A DNA stretch of 64,000 bases from Saururus chinensis (lineage: Eukaryota; Streptophyta; Magnoliopsida; Piperales; Saururaceae), in NCBI GenBank assembly GCA_035235625.1, contig CP141140.1:23270685-23334684 (forward strand), in the 5' to 3' direction. Both the position numbers and the translations under genes were made by a program. Positions 35,340-49,997 of the stretch are shown one piece after another (position 1 is the first letter of the stretch; every line of letters starts with the position of its first letter). The notes under the pieces are model-generated. The model saw only the letters and a list, made by a program, of their open reading frames with translations, did no database searches and was not told the origin of the DNA.

Positions 35340-35680
35340 TAAAAAGCCAGAAAGCCTATTCATCCTGGGCCAAGTATAAAAAAGATTGTTTTCCTCTATT
35401 TGGATAGTTCTACATTGGTTACAACGGTAAAAAGGAATATAAAAAGTTGCATATTTTTAGGAAGTTTAAGAGAATCTAAGTTTACAAATTATCATGATTG
35501 GTTGTAAAAGATACCACTCAATGGCTAAATGCTATGTTTTTCTGCTGCACGGGGGTTAACTAGTGGGAAAGCACTTATAAGTCATAGACTCTTTTTTATT
35601 AAAAATTATTATTTTATAAAAACATAAATATAATTAAAAAAAGAATAAAAGTATGTGGCCCACCCCGAGACCACTCGTGC
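35340..35680 (+). repeat. Dispersed repeat, copy 1
   Basis: This stretch shares blocks with 57250-57510 plus 58570-58750: CCAAGTATAAAAAA, AGTTTAAGAGAATCTAAG, then an AT-rich block with TTTTTTATTAAAAAT, and GTGGCCCACCC. The family is unidentified. The other copy is split by a retroposon, so this copy shows the uninterrupted state. Confidence 0.5.
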
Positions 35681-36888
<1,208 letters not shown>

Positions 36889-38633
36889 TAGGCCTGCCAA
36901 TGAAATGATACGGTTACAGTATAACCTATTTCATTACTATAACAATTTCCCAAATCTTTATTATTAACTGTTCCGTTAAGTAAATGATATAAATACTTCC
37001 ATAACCATTCCATCTACTAGTAATCAACTAGTTAATCGGATAACCACTATCCATTACACTTTTTTAAATGTGTTCAAGAAGCCCAGAATAAACACTTGTT
37101 ATTCACTGAATCAAATATTACTAAGGTAAAAAACTCACATCATTACTACTATTGTTCATAGTTATTGCAAATAAATTGTGAGGATCAAACATGAAACATA
37201 AATAAACACATACATTAGGCAAATACCTAATAAAACTCGTTATCTTCTAATAATTCTTTCCTATCATATGAGTCCAACTCCAAAACATCCCTCCACTGCC
37301 TATTTTAGAAAAATCCCAAGTGTGAGAAGAATGACAATTGCCTTCTTGCATCCAGCTGTCATTGAAGGTGTCTTGCAAGCAACAGTGAGACTACATGCAT
37401 TGATGCACATCATCCATTAGTGTCTTTTTGAAGCAATGTTTTAAAACCTGGCCCGGGCCCTACCGAATTAATGGCTAGGCTGGATCAACCCGGGTTGACC
37501 TGAATGATGACATCATCACCTAAAAAAATTTAAAAGTCCTCCATATTTTAGAAAAAAAAATCACTTAAACCTATTCAAAACTTGTTCAAAATTTTATTTT
37601 CCACCTATTTGGGCATTCAAAACTTGTTCATTCCAACTAATTTCAATAAGTAAATCATCGTTTCAAATTTTCAATCTTACATATACAAACATGATTTGTA
37701 ACAATCATAATTCTAATCAACATATATCAAATCTCAAAATAAACCACATTCACCACTCATTCGAAGTTAAGCCGGTTAACACTTAAACCAAGCTAGGTCG
37801 AGGTGTGCAAGCAAGATTTTAGTTCTATTAGCCTAAGTTTGAGCTTTGATTTGAGCTAACTTGAGTCTAGCCTCGAGCATAATAGAATAAACTTAACAAT
37901 CCTACTCCAAACTCACTAATCATTTCCTTCTATGATGAACACTCCATGATTTTAATAATCAAAAATAAAAAAATACTCATGAGCTTAAGTTATCAGAACA
38001 AAATCTAAACTAACCTTAGAGTAACCTTAGAGCTACAAAAGCATTTTGCACAAAGTGTATGTGTAGTTAGTTAAGATTGTAGCACATATGATTAAAGATA
38101 AACCCTAACCTAATGAGACCAGAAAAATTAAACAAAGCAACCAAATGGGAAACATCAAATCAAAGTGAGTTTAAGAGAATATACAATAAATTGTATATGG
38201 ATTTTTTTAACAAAAAATTACAAGTTGATATGAAATGCTAAAAAGAGCAAATCATCTTCCAAGTAGCAACTTATAACAACTATAATGAGCAATTGTAAGT
38301 AGTTAAAATAATTCAATAAATGTTAGAGATTTGAATGACATCTTTTGTTGAATTATGATATAAAATTTATTGTAAAATACCATAAGCCAATCTCTTTTGA
38401 AACTAAACCAGTTAAAACTAATTGATATAATATATTTATAATTTTAAAATATGGCAAAAGGGTAACAAATAAACGGGTATGGAAGAACTTTTTCCGTTAC
38501 CTTCCATTTAGATAATGGTTAGATAAAATTATCTTCTTATTTACACATCGAATAAATTTAATCATACTATTTAACTTCTTAGCGGTATGGTATACATGAA
38601 ATAACGGTAGAACCGGTACCATTGGTAGCCCTA
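36889..38633. mobile_element. hAT-like non-autonomous DNA transposon
   Basis: The left end TAGGCCTGCCAATG and the inverted right end TAGGGCTACCAATG form a 14 bp imperfect TIR. The flanking 8-mers CTCCCTAT (36881-36888) and CTCCTCAT (38634-38641) match at six of eight bases, fitting an aged hAT target duplication. The C/T-rich host sequence resumes on the far side. The interior is AT-rich and has no transposase. Confidence 0.65.
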
Positions 38634-40074
38634 CTCCTCATGCCCTCCTTTCTCCGTCAACGACACTATTCTATCATCTCTTCTCCCTCTTCCTTAACAT
38701 ATGGCCAAGACAGTGTGCTTGTGTCTTGTTCAGCAGCCGATCCACCCCGCCACGAGCTAGATTTGGCCACCACCACCCTTCTCCTCTTCATCTCCCTACT
38801 CATTCCCATTCCCATTCCCATGACCCCTAGCCCCTTTTCTTGGATGCCATCCCCCAAATTCGTTGTTGTGACCTCCATCTATAGTAGTTCTGGCTTCTGA
38901 CAATCTGTTGCAACCTTGCGATAGCTTGTTGACAATCCCCCATGCCCTTCGCAAACTTCAGGCCCCCAACAACCCCTTTTGGTTGTGTCTCCACTTTCGG
39001 CCACCCTTTGTGTGATGTTATTAGGAGTCTTTCGATCGGTGGACAAATCGTTAGGAAGCCAATCACCTTTTGCCTAACTCCGATGGACTACCTTTTGACA
39101 TTATTTTGCTCTAACCCTATTAGCAAAGGTGACACCTTGATTCGCTAGGTTTGTCACCTAAGATGCCACCATCATGCACCTAGCCATTGAACTTGTGTGG
39201 ACGACAAGGTTGGAGCCTTTGAGCTCATAATTTTATAATAGTAAGCCTTATATGTTAAATGCATGTTAAGGTCACTCTAAATATATACTTAATGATGTGT
39301 AATGCTAATGATATCATGTGCAGTAGTGTGGCTTATACAGCAATAAAGTAGATTATGTGAATGATAATCGAACTGTGTGTCTACTAGTTCGATGAATTAA
39401 GTGTATGAAATTTGGGCATAAAAAGAATCACAAATTTCATGTACATGGTAAGATGAATGGTGGATTGTGCATGTGTTCATAGGGTGAACTATATGCATGC
39501 TAGTCAAGCAGATTACATGTATGCCTATAAGTTATAAATTTCTTATATACCAATATGATGCATTATGTTAATCCATTATACCATGATTGTGTATGAAATT
39601 ATAATACTATATTAAATGATATGGTGGGTACTCTATGCTAGGTTAATGCATGACGTGAGTTTGTTGTATTTGAAGCATCGAGTAGAGGACCTTAGGGTTG
39701 GATTAGTAATCAGGCTAAGATTGAGTTATGACTGAAGGATGGTAGGGTAGAAAGAATTAGATCATAATTGTACCAGCATAATCTATTTATACTTAATCCT
39801 TTACATTTGGTTTTTAAAAATGATCTTGAAAAACTAAATGAAACTATTAATGTGGGATAGAGGGAGTACAAACTCAAAGATTATATAAACAAGTAAGATA
39901 ATGGTAAGAAAGTAAGCTTTGATTGGATTGAATGATTGAGTTTTGTGTTATGTTGTCAGCCAATGATTAGATAGTGGTGTTATTGTAAGTCAACCATGGT
40001 ACTTACCCTTTAGGGTGCTATCTCGGTGTAGCTCTGAAGCCCATACACAAGATGCTATGTTGAGAGCATGTAAG
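38634..40074. other. Intergenic, no gene seen
   Basis: C/T-rich sequence to about 39070 with a short CCCATT microsatellite at 38799-38822, then AT-rich DNA. Half of a Stowaway-like MITE (ATAGAGGGAGTA) ends near 39869. No coding segment is supported. Confidence 0.5.
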
Positions 40075-41791
40075 TGTAGCACCCTTGATTTTTTTAATAT
40101 TTTTTAAAATTTATTTCGAATTGATTAGGAGTAGAATGGGGTAAGTAAGTATGCAAACTTGAGCTGAGCATGGCAATCACCAAACAAGTTTGCCAGCTTA
40201 CCAATCTACTTTGGCACCAAGTTCGACTACTTTGGCACCAAGTTCGAAAATAGACCTAGTGTGGTTTGGATTTGATTTGATTTGAACTCTATTATAATGA
40301 ATTTTATTGGATTTGGGATAAAGATTAAAAGAGTCCCAAAATAGAAGTGAGATTGCATAACCTAGGACTCTCCCTTACTTATGCCACTGATAAGTATGAG
40401 ATATATATCTATTTTATATGCCTTTTTACCTTATTTGCTAGTATGAATTAGGTTAATTTAGTCTTAGTTATGATTTATTTAAATTAAGGTAGTTATTAAT
40501 ATTATAGTTTGATTATTAATTAATTTTAGAAGTTATTAATAGTTTAGGCATGTATTTAAATCAAGTTGGGATTTTAATTACATTTTACATGTCTAAAATA
40601 TAATATTTTATATTTTGTAAGAAAAGTGCGCTTATCGAGGTACTTGGACAATGTTTGGAATAATTCAAATAGTCTTGTTATGCTTTAAAGTAATTTGGAC
40701 AACTTTTCAGAGTTATAAACAAGTTGGAAATTAATATGGACATGAAATAAAGAGCTTAATGAATAGAAATTGGACTGTCCAGGAAAACTATCTAGATTAC
40801 AGAAATGATGTAGCTGATCAAACGGGGCGTTTGAGAATCAAATGGCTAAACGTGATTTTGAAGACAAATTCAGTACAGGTGATCGAGTGGGCATGCAGGG
40901 CGATAGATCGGGATAACGCGCAATTTTCTAGTTTAAGTCAATTTTTAATCCTTTCCATATTAAACTTCTTCCTACGGCTCTTATGCCTATATAAAGACAT
41001 ATTTTGCTTAAAATTAAAGGATTCCAGTAGATTTTCTGAAGAGAAAAAGGAAGAAGAAGATGGAAGAGAACTCAAAGCTTTTACTGAAGATTAAAGAGCT
41101 TCCTTCTACAATGGAAAACTAGATTTTTTTTTACTTAGGACTTGATGAAACTATAGATAAGTTTCAGTTTCTTTTCTTTTTAATTTAGATTTCAGTAGTG
41201 AATGATGACAATTGTATGATAAAGATTTCCTTTTTAATGGAAGAACTTTTAATGTTTATTCAAGTCTATGATGATTTATTGTCTTGTAGATGATAAATTG
41301 ATGTGATTTTGATATTTTCATCGATTCTAATTTCTGTGATTTAGATGAGATGGTCATACAATAATTTTAATATTCAGATAATTAATAAATTGGATTTGTT
41401 ATACTAAAATTAGACGAGTCATGCCTATAACTAGTTTAGTATAGATGATTCGTGCTATTGTCGAAGATAGTTCATGCCATGAATTTAATTAATAATTATT
41501 TCTGAAGTAATTCTAGCTTGTAGCCGAGAACACTTGTTCATATTCATACTTAGATTTAGATTAAAAGTTAATGAATTGCTATGGTTCTATAATTGATTCA
41601 ATTTCCTAAGTAAATTTCATCATTTTAATCTCTTGCTTTTAATTTAGTGATTATTGCTTTTGCTTAATTTTAATTTTAAGTCATTTTTAGTTTTTAATCA
41701 ACAAATTCCTCTCTTAGATTTAGTAATAATTTATCCGTCCCTGAGGTTCAACAACCCCTAAATACTTATCATAGTACAATTACCTTGTACA
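40075..41791 (+). mobile_element. LTR-like segment (Tat/Athila-type layout)
   Basis: It starts TGTAGCACCCTTGA and ends near CCTTGTACA. A TATA box (CTATATAAAGAC) lies near 40988, followed by GAAGA-rich sequence. The last part reads GTCCCTGAGGTTCAACAACCCC and ATTACCTTGTACACTTG, a layout known from R-U5 regions of Tat/Athila LTRs. No primer site or coding region follows, so it may be a solo LTR. The 5-mers around the ends do not match exactly (GTAAG versus CTTGT), so the borders are uncertain. Confidence 0.5.
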
Positions 41792-44700
41792 CTTGTAAAG
41801 GATTTAATTATAAACGATCAGCCACCCAACCCCCCTCTCTGTCTCCTTGCTTAGTTATGCCCCTCCTCCATTCTCTAACTTGTTTGGCCAACCCCCATGC
41901 TCTCTTCCCCTTCTTCATGCTACGTCCTCTTGTTGATCCCTTATTTCTTCAGAATTCTCCATTATTCTTTTGACAAAACTCTTAAAAAAATGCTAGATCT
42001 TTGAAAGCCCTATCATTGAAACACTATCTTGGGAGATTTTGATTTAGCTTGGACACCAATTAAGGATTATTTGGGATTGGAACAACTTGAATCAAGGTAA
42101 AAGGAATTGGTGCTTCTTTAATGTTGATAGTTTGCTTAGTATTTATTGGTTGGAGCCTTAGATTTTTGTCTTGCCTTCTAAAAAAAACCAATAAAACAAA
42201 GCCTACTATAAATTGGGACATGAGTCAAGTCTCGTAGCCCAACCATCAATCCATCTAGGATCGTCAAGTGCATGCAAAATAGCCTTGAAAATTGCTCTAT
42301 TTATCACAATTCCTTCTAAGTAACATGTACTTGCATAAATACAAATGAAACCCCAATAAAAAATTTCCAAAACAAAGAAAGAAAAAGGGTGAGTAAAGCT
42401 CATTAAGGAAATAACTAACATCACAACATTTATGAAGACTGATGAACAACATGGAAACATAATCACTCAACAATGCATGACTTAACACTATTTCCATGCA
42501 ATAGTAATCACCATTGAATCCTGTTCAATTCAATCATCATTTTTATGTAATAGTAACCATTATTGAACCTCGTTCAATTTAATTAAAATTTTTATTAATT
42601 ATGTGCCAAATAAAACCCAGTGTGTTGACACAACAATCACAATGCTTCGTTGAGTCAACTCATAAACTCATTGAAAAAACCGCACAATGGATTTGTATGT
42701 CTTACACCCTAGGTTGGACCCTCATCCTTTTGAACACTTTCGGTTCATAAAAATTCATATATTCTTAAAAGTTTTTGTTATTCAACCAAATGTATCACAC
42801 ACTATCTTTAGTTAAGATAGTGAGCTATTACCCAATCTATTCCATAATCTTGTTAGGTGATTTACAAATACCCTTTACCCTTCATAAAATGCATGAAGAA
42901 GATAATATGATATCAAATGATGCATGTTATTAGAAATATAAACATCAACACACAATTCTGGCATATATTTCGTGAAATTCATATCTACTCATTTACACAT
43001 ATACTTATATACATATGTATAAATAGACATTCATCACATATACAAAGACATATGTAAAGGGAAAACATACATAATAATATCATATCATTAAGAATAGGTA
43101 ATTAGAAGTTGAAATAATAGTATTCAAACACTTTTCAAGTATTTTACGAACTTTATTTTAATTACTATAAAAATATGCATTTAGAGATTATATCATATAA
43201 AATCATATAGATTTAAAAAATTCTTGTAAAATTTAAAGCGTACTACTAGAATAATAAGGAAACTATAAAATTATGGTATCGTAAAAAGCGATCACATGAA
43301 CAATACAAAATTAAATTGAGGTTGAGGGTTAATTTGGTCTTTTGACCCACCCAATGGCCTCACAAAGTCCCAAGAATATTAAAAGAAATCAATATGGGCA
43401 TGATCACATCATGATTAAATTTTATATTTTTTCAATGAGTATAGTATTAGTTATGAATTTCCTAAATCGGGATGAGAATATAACAAGAATTAAAAATTTT
43501 AAAATTCATGAAAAATATAAAAAAATTAAGATTGACCAAAACAATCAACCAAAACCTATCATAATAATAATAATTTCCCTAATAATTCTAATAAATGTTC
43601 ATAAAGGCTACGAATCATAGGTAAGTTCCCTTACCTCCAATTTCCATATAGGACGCGACTTTTGCGAACTTAATTCCTATGAAATCAAAGAAAATTATAT
43701 CAATCACTACATGGATTAGTAATAAATTAACTACAACAAAACTTAATCAATCTAGAGTATAAAAATAAAAAAGAATGATTGAATCAAAGAGATCTTGATT
43801 AGAGAGAGAAAGGGGAGAATTTGTAGAGAGAGGGACGCAAAGAGAGAGAAAGAGAGGGAGAGAGGGGAAGGGTTGTACCATCCAAGTGGGAGAGACGGTT
43901 GAGTGAGGGGGGCAAGATTTTTTTATCCAAAAATCTACCTTTATCTAATTTTATGATATTTTCTCCCAATCTCTCAAAAGCAATTCTAAAGATAATTAAT
44001 TAGGGATAAAATCCCTAAAATTCCCAAGTGGTTAAAGTGAATATGCTTTACTAATTTTGATTGGTTGGTTTAAAAGTGGTTGAAAGTTAAAATCTTGTTG
44101 GTTAAGAGAGGATAACTCTAAAATGACCAAAAGTCAATTTTATGTTTTATAGAAAAATACCTAACTTGCAACAAGATATAGGCACCAAGGAAAGAGAATT
44201 TGGCACCTCAATATGATTGGTTGGGTGGGAGGTCCTGCAAGAATTTTTCTTAATTTACTAATAATTCTTGTTCTAAAGTTTTTGACTAATAGGTCATACT
44301 AACTAAAAGTTAATTCCGACAACGCGCCTAAAACAAGAGGATAACCTCCTAATTAGACTGAAAAAAATTTAAGGCAAGACCTCTAAATTTTAAAAAATTG
44401 AACCAAACTAACTAAAGAAACTCTAAAGTCGATAAATCAAAGCTACTAGTTTCTAAGGAATTTCAACTAAGTCCCTAACTTAATGATTCAAATATAAATG
44501 CTCCAAAATCAATCAATCTTGAAATTAAAATATTTTTCTAAGTCTAGAGAAAGAATAAAATTGATTATTGAACTCTTCACATAAATTCCGAGCCCACAAC
44601 GCAACAAAAACTTTATGAGATCAATTTTAAAGTAAGAAAATATCAAAAATAAATTTAAATATTTGAGATATTATAGTTTTTGTATGTTGACTTAGGGTTT

Positions 44701-45610
44701 AGGCAAAAAAAAAGCTTTTTTCTTTGATTTCAAGTTTTTGGGGATTCACTTGAGGGGGTAAGTGATTACACTCTCTTATTTGAATACTTGTACTTATTGT
44801 GATGGTTAATATTGATTTCATATTTTTTGTCTACAAGTAAATTATGCACTTTTACCTTTGATGAATTGGGCTATATAATATACAATCCCTTTCAAAATAA
44901 TAACTTCATTTAATTTTTTAAAATAAATTAAAATTAATTTATTTTAAAAAACTAAATAAAACTATTAATTTAGGATTCTCATAATAATTGTGATTGGTTA
45001 TATTGAATTATATTTTCCTTAATAATTATGATAAGATTAAAATATATTTTTAAAAATAATATTCTTACTTTATTATTTTTAGATTTAATTTTCTTTGTCC
45101 AATAAAATGCTCTAATATACATTTATTGCAGATAAAGTGAATTAAATATATCATTTTTCAACGTGTTCCGTGTACCTACTAGCAAGTGCACGAGCTTAAA
45201 AAGAATGTCAAAAGCAGATACATTGTAAGTTTGTTGTATGCGCGCTGCCCACGTGAAATCATGCTTCATTCGTCCCCGTCACTGACCTTTTTCTTCCCCT
45301 TCATTTCGCTATCCTGTTCCTGCCATCCCATCATCCAACAAAGTGAGTGCTAAGGAGCGAGCTCGATCGCCTTCAGATCGGCTCGGCTTCTTCCTACAAA
45401 ATGTAAATACAATCGAGCCCATTTTCCCGTCTATATACATAATGTATCCAACCATTTCAAGACATTTGTATCCCCCAATAATTCATGCACTGAAATGACC
45501 AAATTAGCCGCATCACTTGCACCACCCTTAAACAGTCTTCACTACCTTTTAAGGAGACATTATCTGTCACTCAGGGCTTTATTGTAATTCCATCTATTGA
45601 TAGACACGGG
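41792..45610. other. Intergenic, no gene seen
   Basis: AT-rich DNA between the LTR-like segment and the transporter promoter. It includes a diverged 45-50 bp direct duplication near 42490-42590, a purine-rich GAGAGA stretch at 43799-43871, and a Stowaway-like MITE at about 44883-44980 whose arms pair around AATTAAAATTAATTT. No protein domain or RNA gene was recognised. Confidence 0.5.
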
Positions 45611-45617
45611 CTTACCC

Positions 45618-45623
45618 TATATA
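45618..45623 (+). promoter_or_regulatory. TATA box of the AVT6-type gene
   Basis: CCCTATATAGTAATG lies 81-86 bases before the transporter start codon. A start site 25-35 bases downstream would give a 5' UTR of about 50-60 bases, ordinary for a plant gene. No other good TATA word is closer. Confidence 0.6.
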
Positions 45624-45703
45624 GTAATGAACACAAGCAGAGCCGTTGCCAAGTTGCTTAACAAGCTCAACGTGCAGCTGCCGCAGCTGCAGCTTACAAC
45701 AGA

Positions 45704-48700
45704 ATGACAACGGGGAAGAAGGCGGCCACCGCCGCCGCCGGGTTGGAGGCCCCGTTGCTGCCGGAGGTGGCGGTGGAGGGGATGGAGGGGGCGTCGGTGT
45801 CGGGGGCCGTGTTCAACCTGTCGACGAGCATCATCGGGGCGGGGATCATGTCTATCCCGGCCACGCTGCGGGTGCTGGGGGTGGCGCCGGCGCTGCTGCT
45901 CATCTTCGGAGTGGCGCTACTGGCGGAGGTGTCGGTGGACTTCCTGATGAGGTACACGCAGGCCGGGTTGTCTCGGAGCTACGCGGGGGTCATGGCGGAG
46001 TCGTTCGGCCGGTTGGGGTCCACGGCGCTGCAGATCTGCATCATGCTCACCAACATGGGATGCCTCATTATCTACCTCATTATCATTGGTAAGCTTTGTT
46101 ATTATAATTAAGCAATTAATGTGGGTTTTATCCGTTTCTTACGTGAGTTCTGTGAGAATTAAGCTGCAAATAGGAGGAGAAAATTAGGCACCATACAAAG
46201 TTTACATTGGCTTCTTTATCTACCAATCAAAACTATGAGCTATTGATTTAAAAATATCATTTTTCATTTGGTTGTCCTCTTGCTCATATTATAAGACATA
46301 TGGCAGTTTGGCTTACTTTTGCATGAAATTTTAGATGTGCCTGGCACACCATGACGATCGATGGAAGCTTAGGTGGTGCAAGGAAAATGATATTTTTATA
46401 TTAAAATTATACGATAAAAATACGTGAGTTTTAATTGGTTTAGATAAGTGAGATCATGTGTAGGGCCCACTTGTGATATCCAATTTTCATCGCGTAGTGA
46501 ACTGAGCTATCTCAGTATAATATGTGCGAGAGGTGAGAAAATACTCACAGGGGTCATGTCTGCCACTCCGCTTAGTTCTGCCGTCAGCTTGAGTAGATAA
46601 GGGATTAGTATATGACTGGATCGCCACCCTCATGGTTTAGTCAGCATACCTCTCTTATACATGAGAACGTATTCAGTGGAACCATTCTACCACGTTGCTA
46701 TGCATAGGTCTATTCATGTTTTAACATGTATACTTAAATTAAAACCTGAATTTATTCATGTTTAAATACATAAAAACCATCTAAATATATCAATGGACAT
46801 ATGTACCAGGTGGCTTGTAGAACCGTTCCACAAGATAATTTTTCCTTGTACACAAAGATGGTGGATAGTCGCCGCCACTGTCTAGATGTACACTGGCGGT
46901 AATATCCACTGACCATATTAAGGTGTTGCAGGGTTGGGTTAGCTAAAAGATCAAATTACTCATCCTTAGATTAGTCATTGCACTAAAATTGATACTTTTA
47001 GGATACTAAATTTGATGATAATGACTTGGGTTGCCAAGGCAAAAATCTCCACTCCTCTTTTCATGACTTTAATAATGACATAAATATGGATATAGATATA
47101 GATATAAATATAAATTATTGATAGTTAATTACCTAATGTCCTTATTACAATAACATATTAAACCCTAATTAGACCACTAATTCAGACATGGTGGACCCGC
47201 CTCTTAGGGCGGAACTTATCAAAATGTCTGTACGTTGCAGGGGATGTGCTATCAGGAAGCGAGACAGAGGGGTCTGTGCATTTGGGCATATTGCAGGAAT
47301 TGTGGGGCGTGCAGTGGTGGACTTCCAGGCCCTTTGTCCTTCTCTTCACCCTCATCGTTGTCCTCCTCCCTCTCGTTATGCTCAGGCGCGTTGGTAAGCA
47401 TTCTCTTGCTCACACTATCTATTCTACTCAAAATACAGCTTCTGTACAGATAGCGTCTTTTTAATAACACAAATGCCATATTTCATTTTTTTTGTTTCAA
47501 AGCTTATGTACCCCTAATGGCTAAAATACTGGAAGAGGTTAAGTTACAATATTACCTCCCATCTCAATCTTCAGATTAATGATTATTGAAAGGTTACTTA
47601 GAAAATTGACCAAAAGGCACTTGCAAAGGGCCGTACAATGGCATACGTCTAATGGGGGGTAGGCATAGCATAATCATTTCGTTGTTATGAATAAAGAGAA
47701 TGGATGTGTAATGGACATGTAAAAATTTGGCTTCGTGCAGATTCTTTGAGATTTTCGTCTGCTATATCGGTGTTGCTTGCTGTAGTCTTCGTCATCATAA
47801 GCTCAGCCATGGCCATCACTGCTCTCTGTCGGGGCACAGTGAAGAATCCCCGGCCGCTGCCTGACTTATCCCCTGGGACCGCCTTTCTTGACCTCTTCAC
47901 CGCCGTTCCTGTCATAGTCACAGCTTTCACTTTCCACTTCAATGGTGAGAACTAAAACTGTAGAACTGCTTTCCATTCAAGGTCGATACACAGATCATTT
48001 ATTCATTTGGATGGAAGTAGAGTGCTTTGCAGTAATTACACAACATTGAAAACACATGCACTGACCTACTTTCCGCCGTAAAATCATACAGTACACCCCA
48101 TCCGAGCTGAGTTGAACAAGTCCTCAGACATGGCAAGAGCCGTCCAGGTATCACTGATCCTTTGTGCCGCCATCTATGCGGCAGTTGGATTCTTCGGCTA
48201 CCTCCTCTTCGGCGACTCAACGATGGCTGACATCCTCGCCAACTTCGACCAGAGTTCTGCCAGTGCCCAAATCAGTTCCCTCCTCAATGACATTGTCAGG
48301 TTGAGCTATGCCCTCCACCTAGTCCTTGTCTTCCCACTCCTCAATTTCTCTCTCAGGATCAATCTGGATGGGTTCCTTTTCCCAAAACGCCGGCCTTTGG
48401 CTTCTGATTCTGTGCGATTTTTGTCGATCACCGGATTCATCCTCGGTGCAGCATACCTAGCGGCAATTGCAATTCCAAACATATGGTCCTTCTTTCAGTT
48501 CATGGGCTCTACTGCTGCTGTGTGCCTCTCCTTTGTTTTCCCCGGTGCCATCGTATTGAGGTATGCATGCTGTACTTACAGGCTTTGGATAGTGTTACCC
48601 TACGGGGCTTTGTCATGGATATCAAAACCTGACAATGATTCATTTTCAATACCTCATGAAGCCTAGAAGTTTTAGGAAAGATCAGTGCATCACCACTTTG

Positions 48701-49997
48701 GCCTTTAGTTAGCTCGGGATTCAAATTTGTAAGGATATGACCATGCTCATAAATTAAGACTTACATTGACAATATGACCATATTTATACTAAAATGGACG
48801 AAATCAACTCAAAAACAGTCTGCAACATATTCTATGCAGTTGCTTTTTTCTCTAAAATCTTTTTTTTAGCAATTCAAAATTGAATATGGTTTCGTTGTTA
48901 GTACTCCATTCTTTTTTGTTGTTATGTCATTTATTCTTCAAAATATTTATGCATACACAAAATAACTTATATGGGTTTTTGGTATTGGAACTGTTTTTAT
49001 AAATTACTAGCAAGAATGCACACACATTACACTTGTAAATACAAGTTAGGTAAAAATATAAATTTTATTAACGAGAAGTGTGTTATATGAATGAGACCTA
49101 CAAAAAAGTTTGAGAAAATATATTGTAAAAAATAGGGCCAATATTGTATCAGTAACCAATAGGCTGACGTGCTCCAACATTTAAAAGAATCTAAGTAATT
49201 TTTACTCAAATACCACCCTCTTATCACATACCAAATCAAATTTGTATTAGAGGGTATTATAAGAAATTATGAGGGCAATATAGATAGGGATGGGTTGTTA
49301 TCTCAAATATAGGAAGATTATATCAGATACAGATATTCCAATGCAAGGAGGATATTCTAAACTATCACGCATCTTTGGCTTCTGTGGTTTGTCAAATACT
49401 GAATTTGTTCCAATTTTCTACGAATTAGATTAATATAGATATTTTTAAATTCAATGAAGAATTTTTAAATTGCTAGATTGAGTTTAAACGATGGGTAAAA
49501 TAGAAATTAATGGTGAAAAATATGGGTTAAATAGGCAAAAATTTTGTCCTCACTCAACTTGTGCTTTATATAGAAGTATGAATAATATTGAAGATATTTG
49601 TAAACTGCTTCTTTCCACAAAATTTGAATTAGTATAACCAGTTCTCTCTTAGTAAAAAACGGAATTAGATTCTTAATGTATATAAGCTAAGATAGAATTC
49701 TAGGATAAGCCCAATGTTTCCACTTCAGTTGAATTCCACAAGGGGCCAACCGGCATTTTTGGTCACGTAATTTTGCTGAGGGTCAAGAATCTAGTTTGTC
49801 AATGCCATGAACTTCTCTTCAACTGACCAACTTTCCTCTTTCTTACCCATAATGTGTTCCTCCCATGCAGAGATGTCAATGGGATATCAACAAAGACGGA
49901 CAGGATTCTCGCGCAGCTAATGATAATTCTGGCAGTTATAACAAGTTCAATTGCCATTACAAGCAATTTGATCAATCTCTTCAAGAATAAACAGTAA
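45704..49997 (+). CDS. Vacuolar amino acid transporter, AVT6 type (SLC38/AAAP family)
   Basis: AVT6 proteins export amino acids from the vacuole to the cytosol and belong to the amino acid/auxin permease family. Five exons, 45704-46088, 47241-47393, 47741-47944, 48092-48560 and 49871-49997, join in phase to 445 residues, the usual length. I chose the ATG at 45704 because it leads directly into the soluble N-tail and the first span, with NLSTSIIGAGIMSIP at residues 38-52. Later signatures are GDVLSGS, FTAVPVIVTAFTFHFN with VHPIRAEL across the exon 3/4 junction, GYLLFGD, ILANFD, SYALHLVLVFPLL and FPGAIVLRD. About ten or eleven hydrophobic spans are present. Exon 1 is much more GC-rich than the rest, and its antisense and shifted frames are shadows. 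The introns show nothing coding. Confidence 0.95.

Noticed and set aside
35520..35580. Helitron-like 3' end (CTAGT) near the gene fragments
   Set aside because: No hairpin precedes the CTAGT and no TC-type 5' end was found; the spot lies inside a dispersed repeat.
45646..46092. 148-codon frame over AVT6 exon 1
   Set aside because: A Gly/Val-rich shifted-frame shadow of the GC-rich transporter exon; the 45704 frame has the family motifs.
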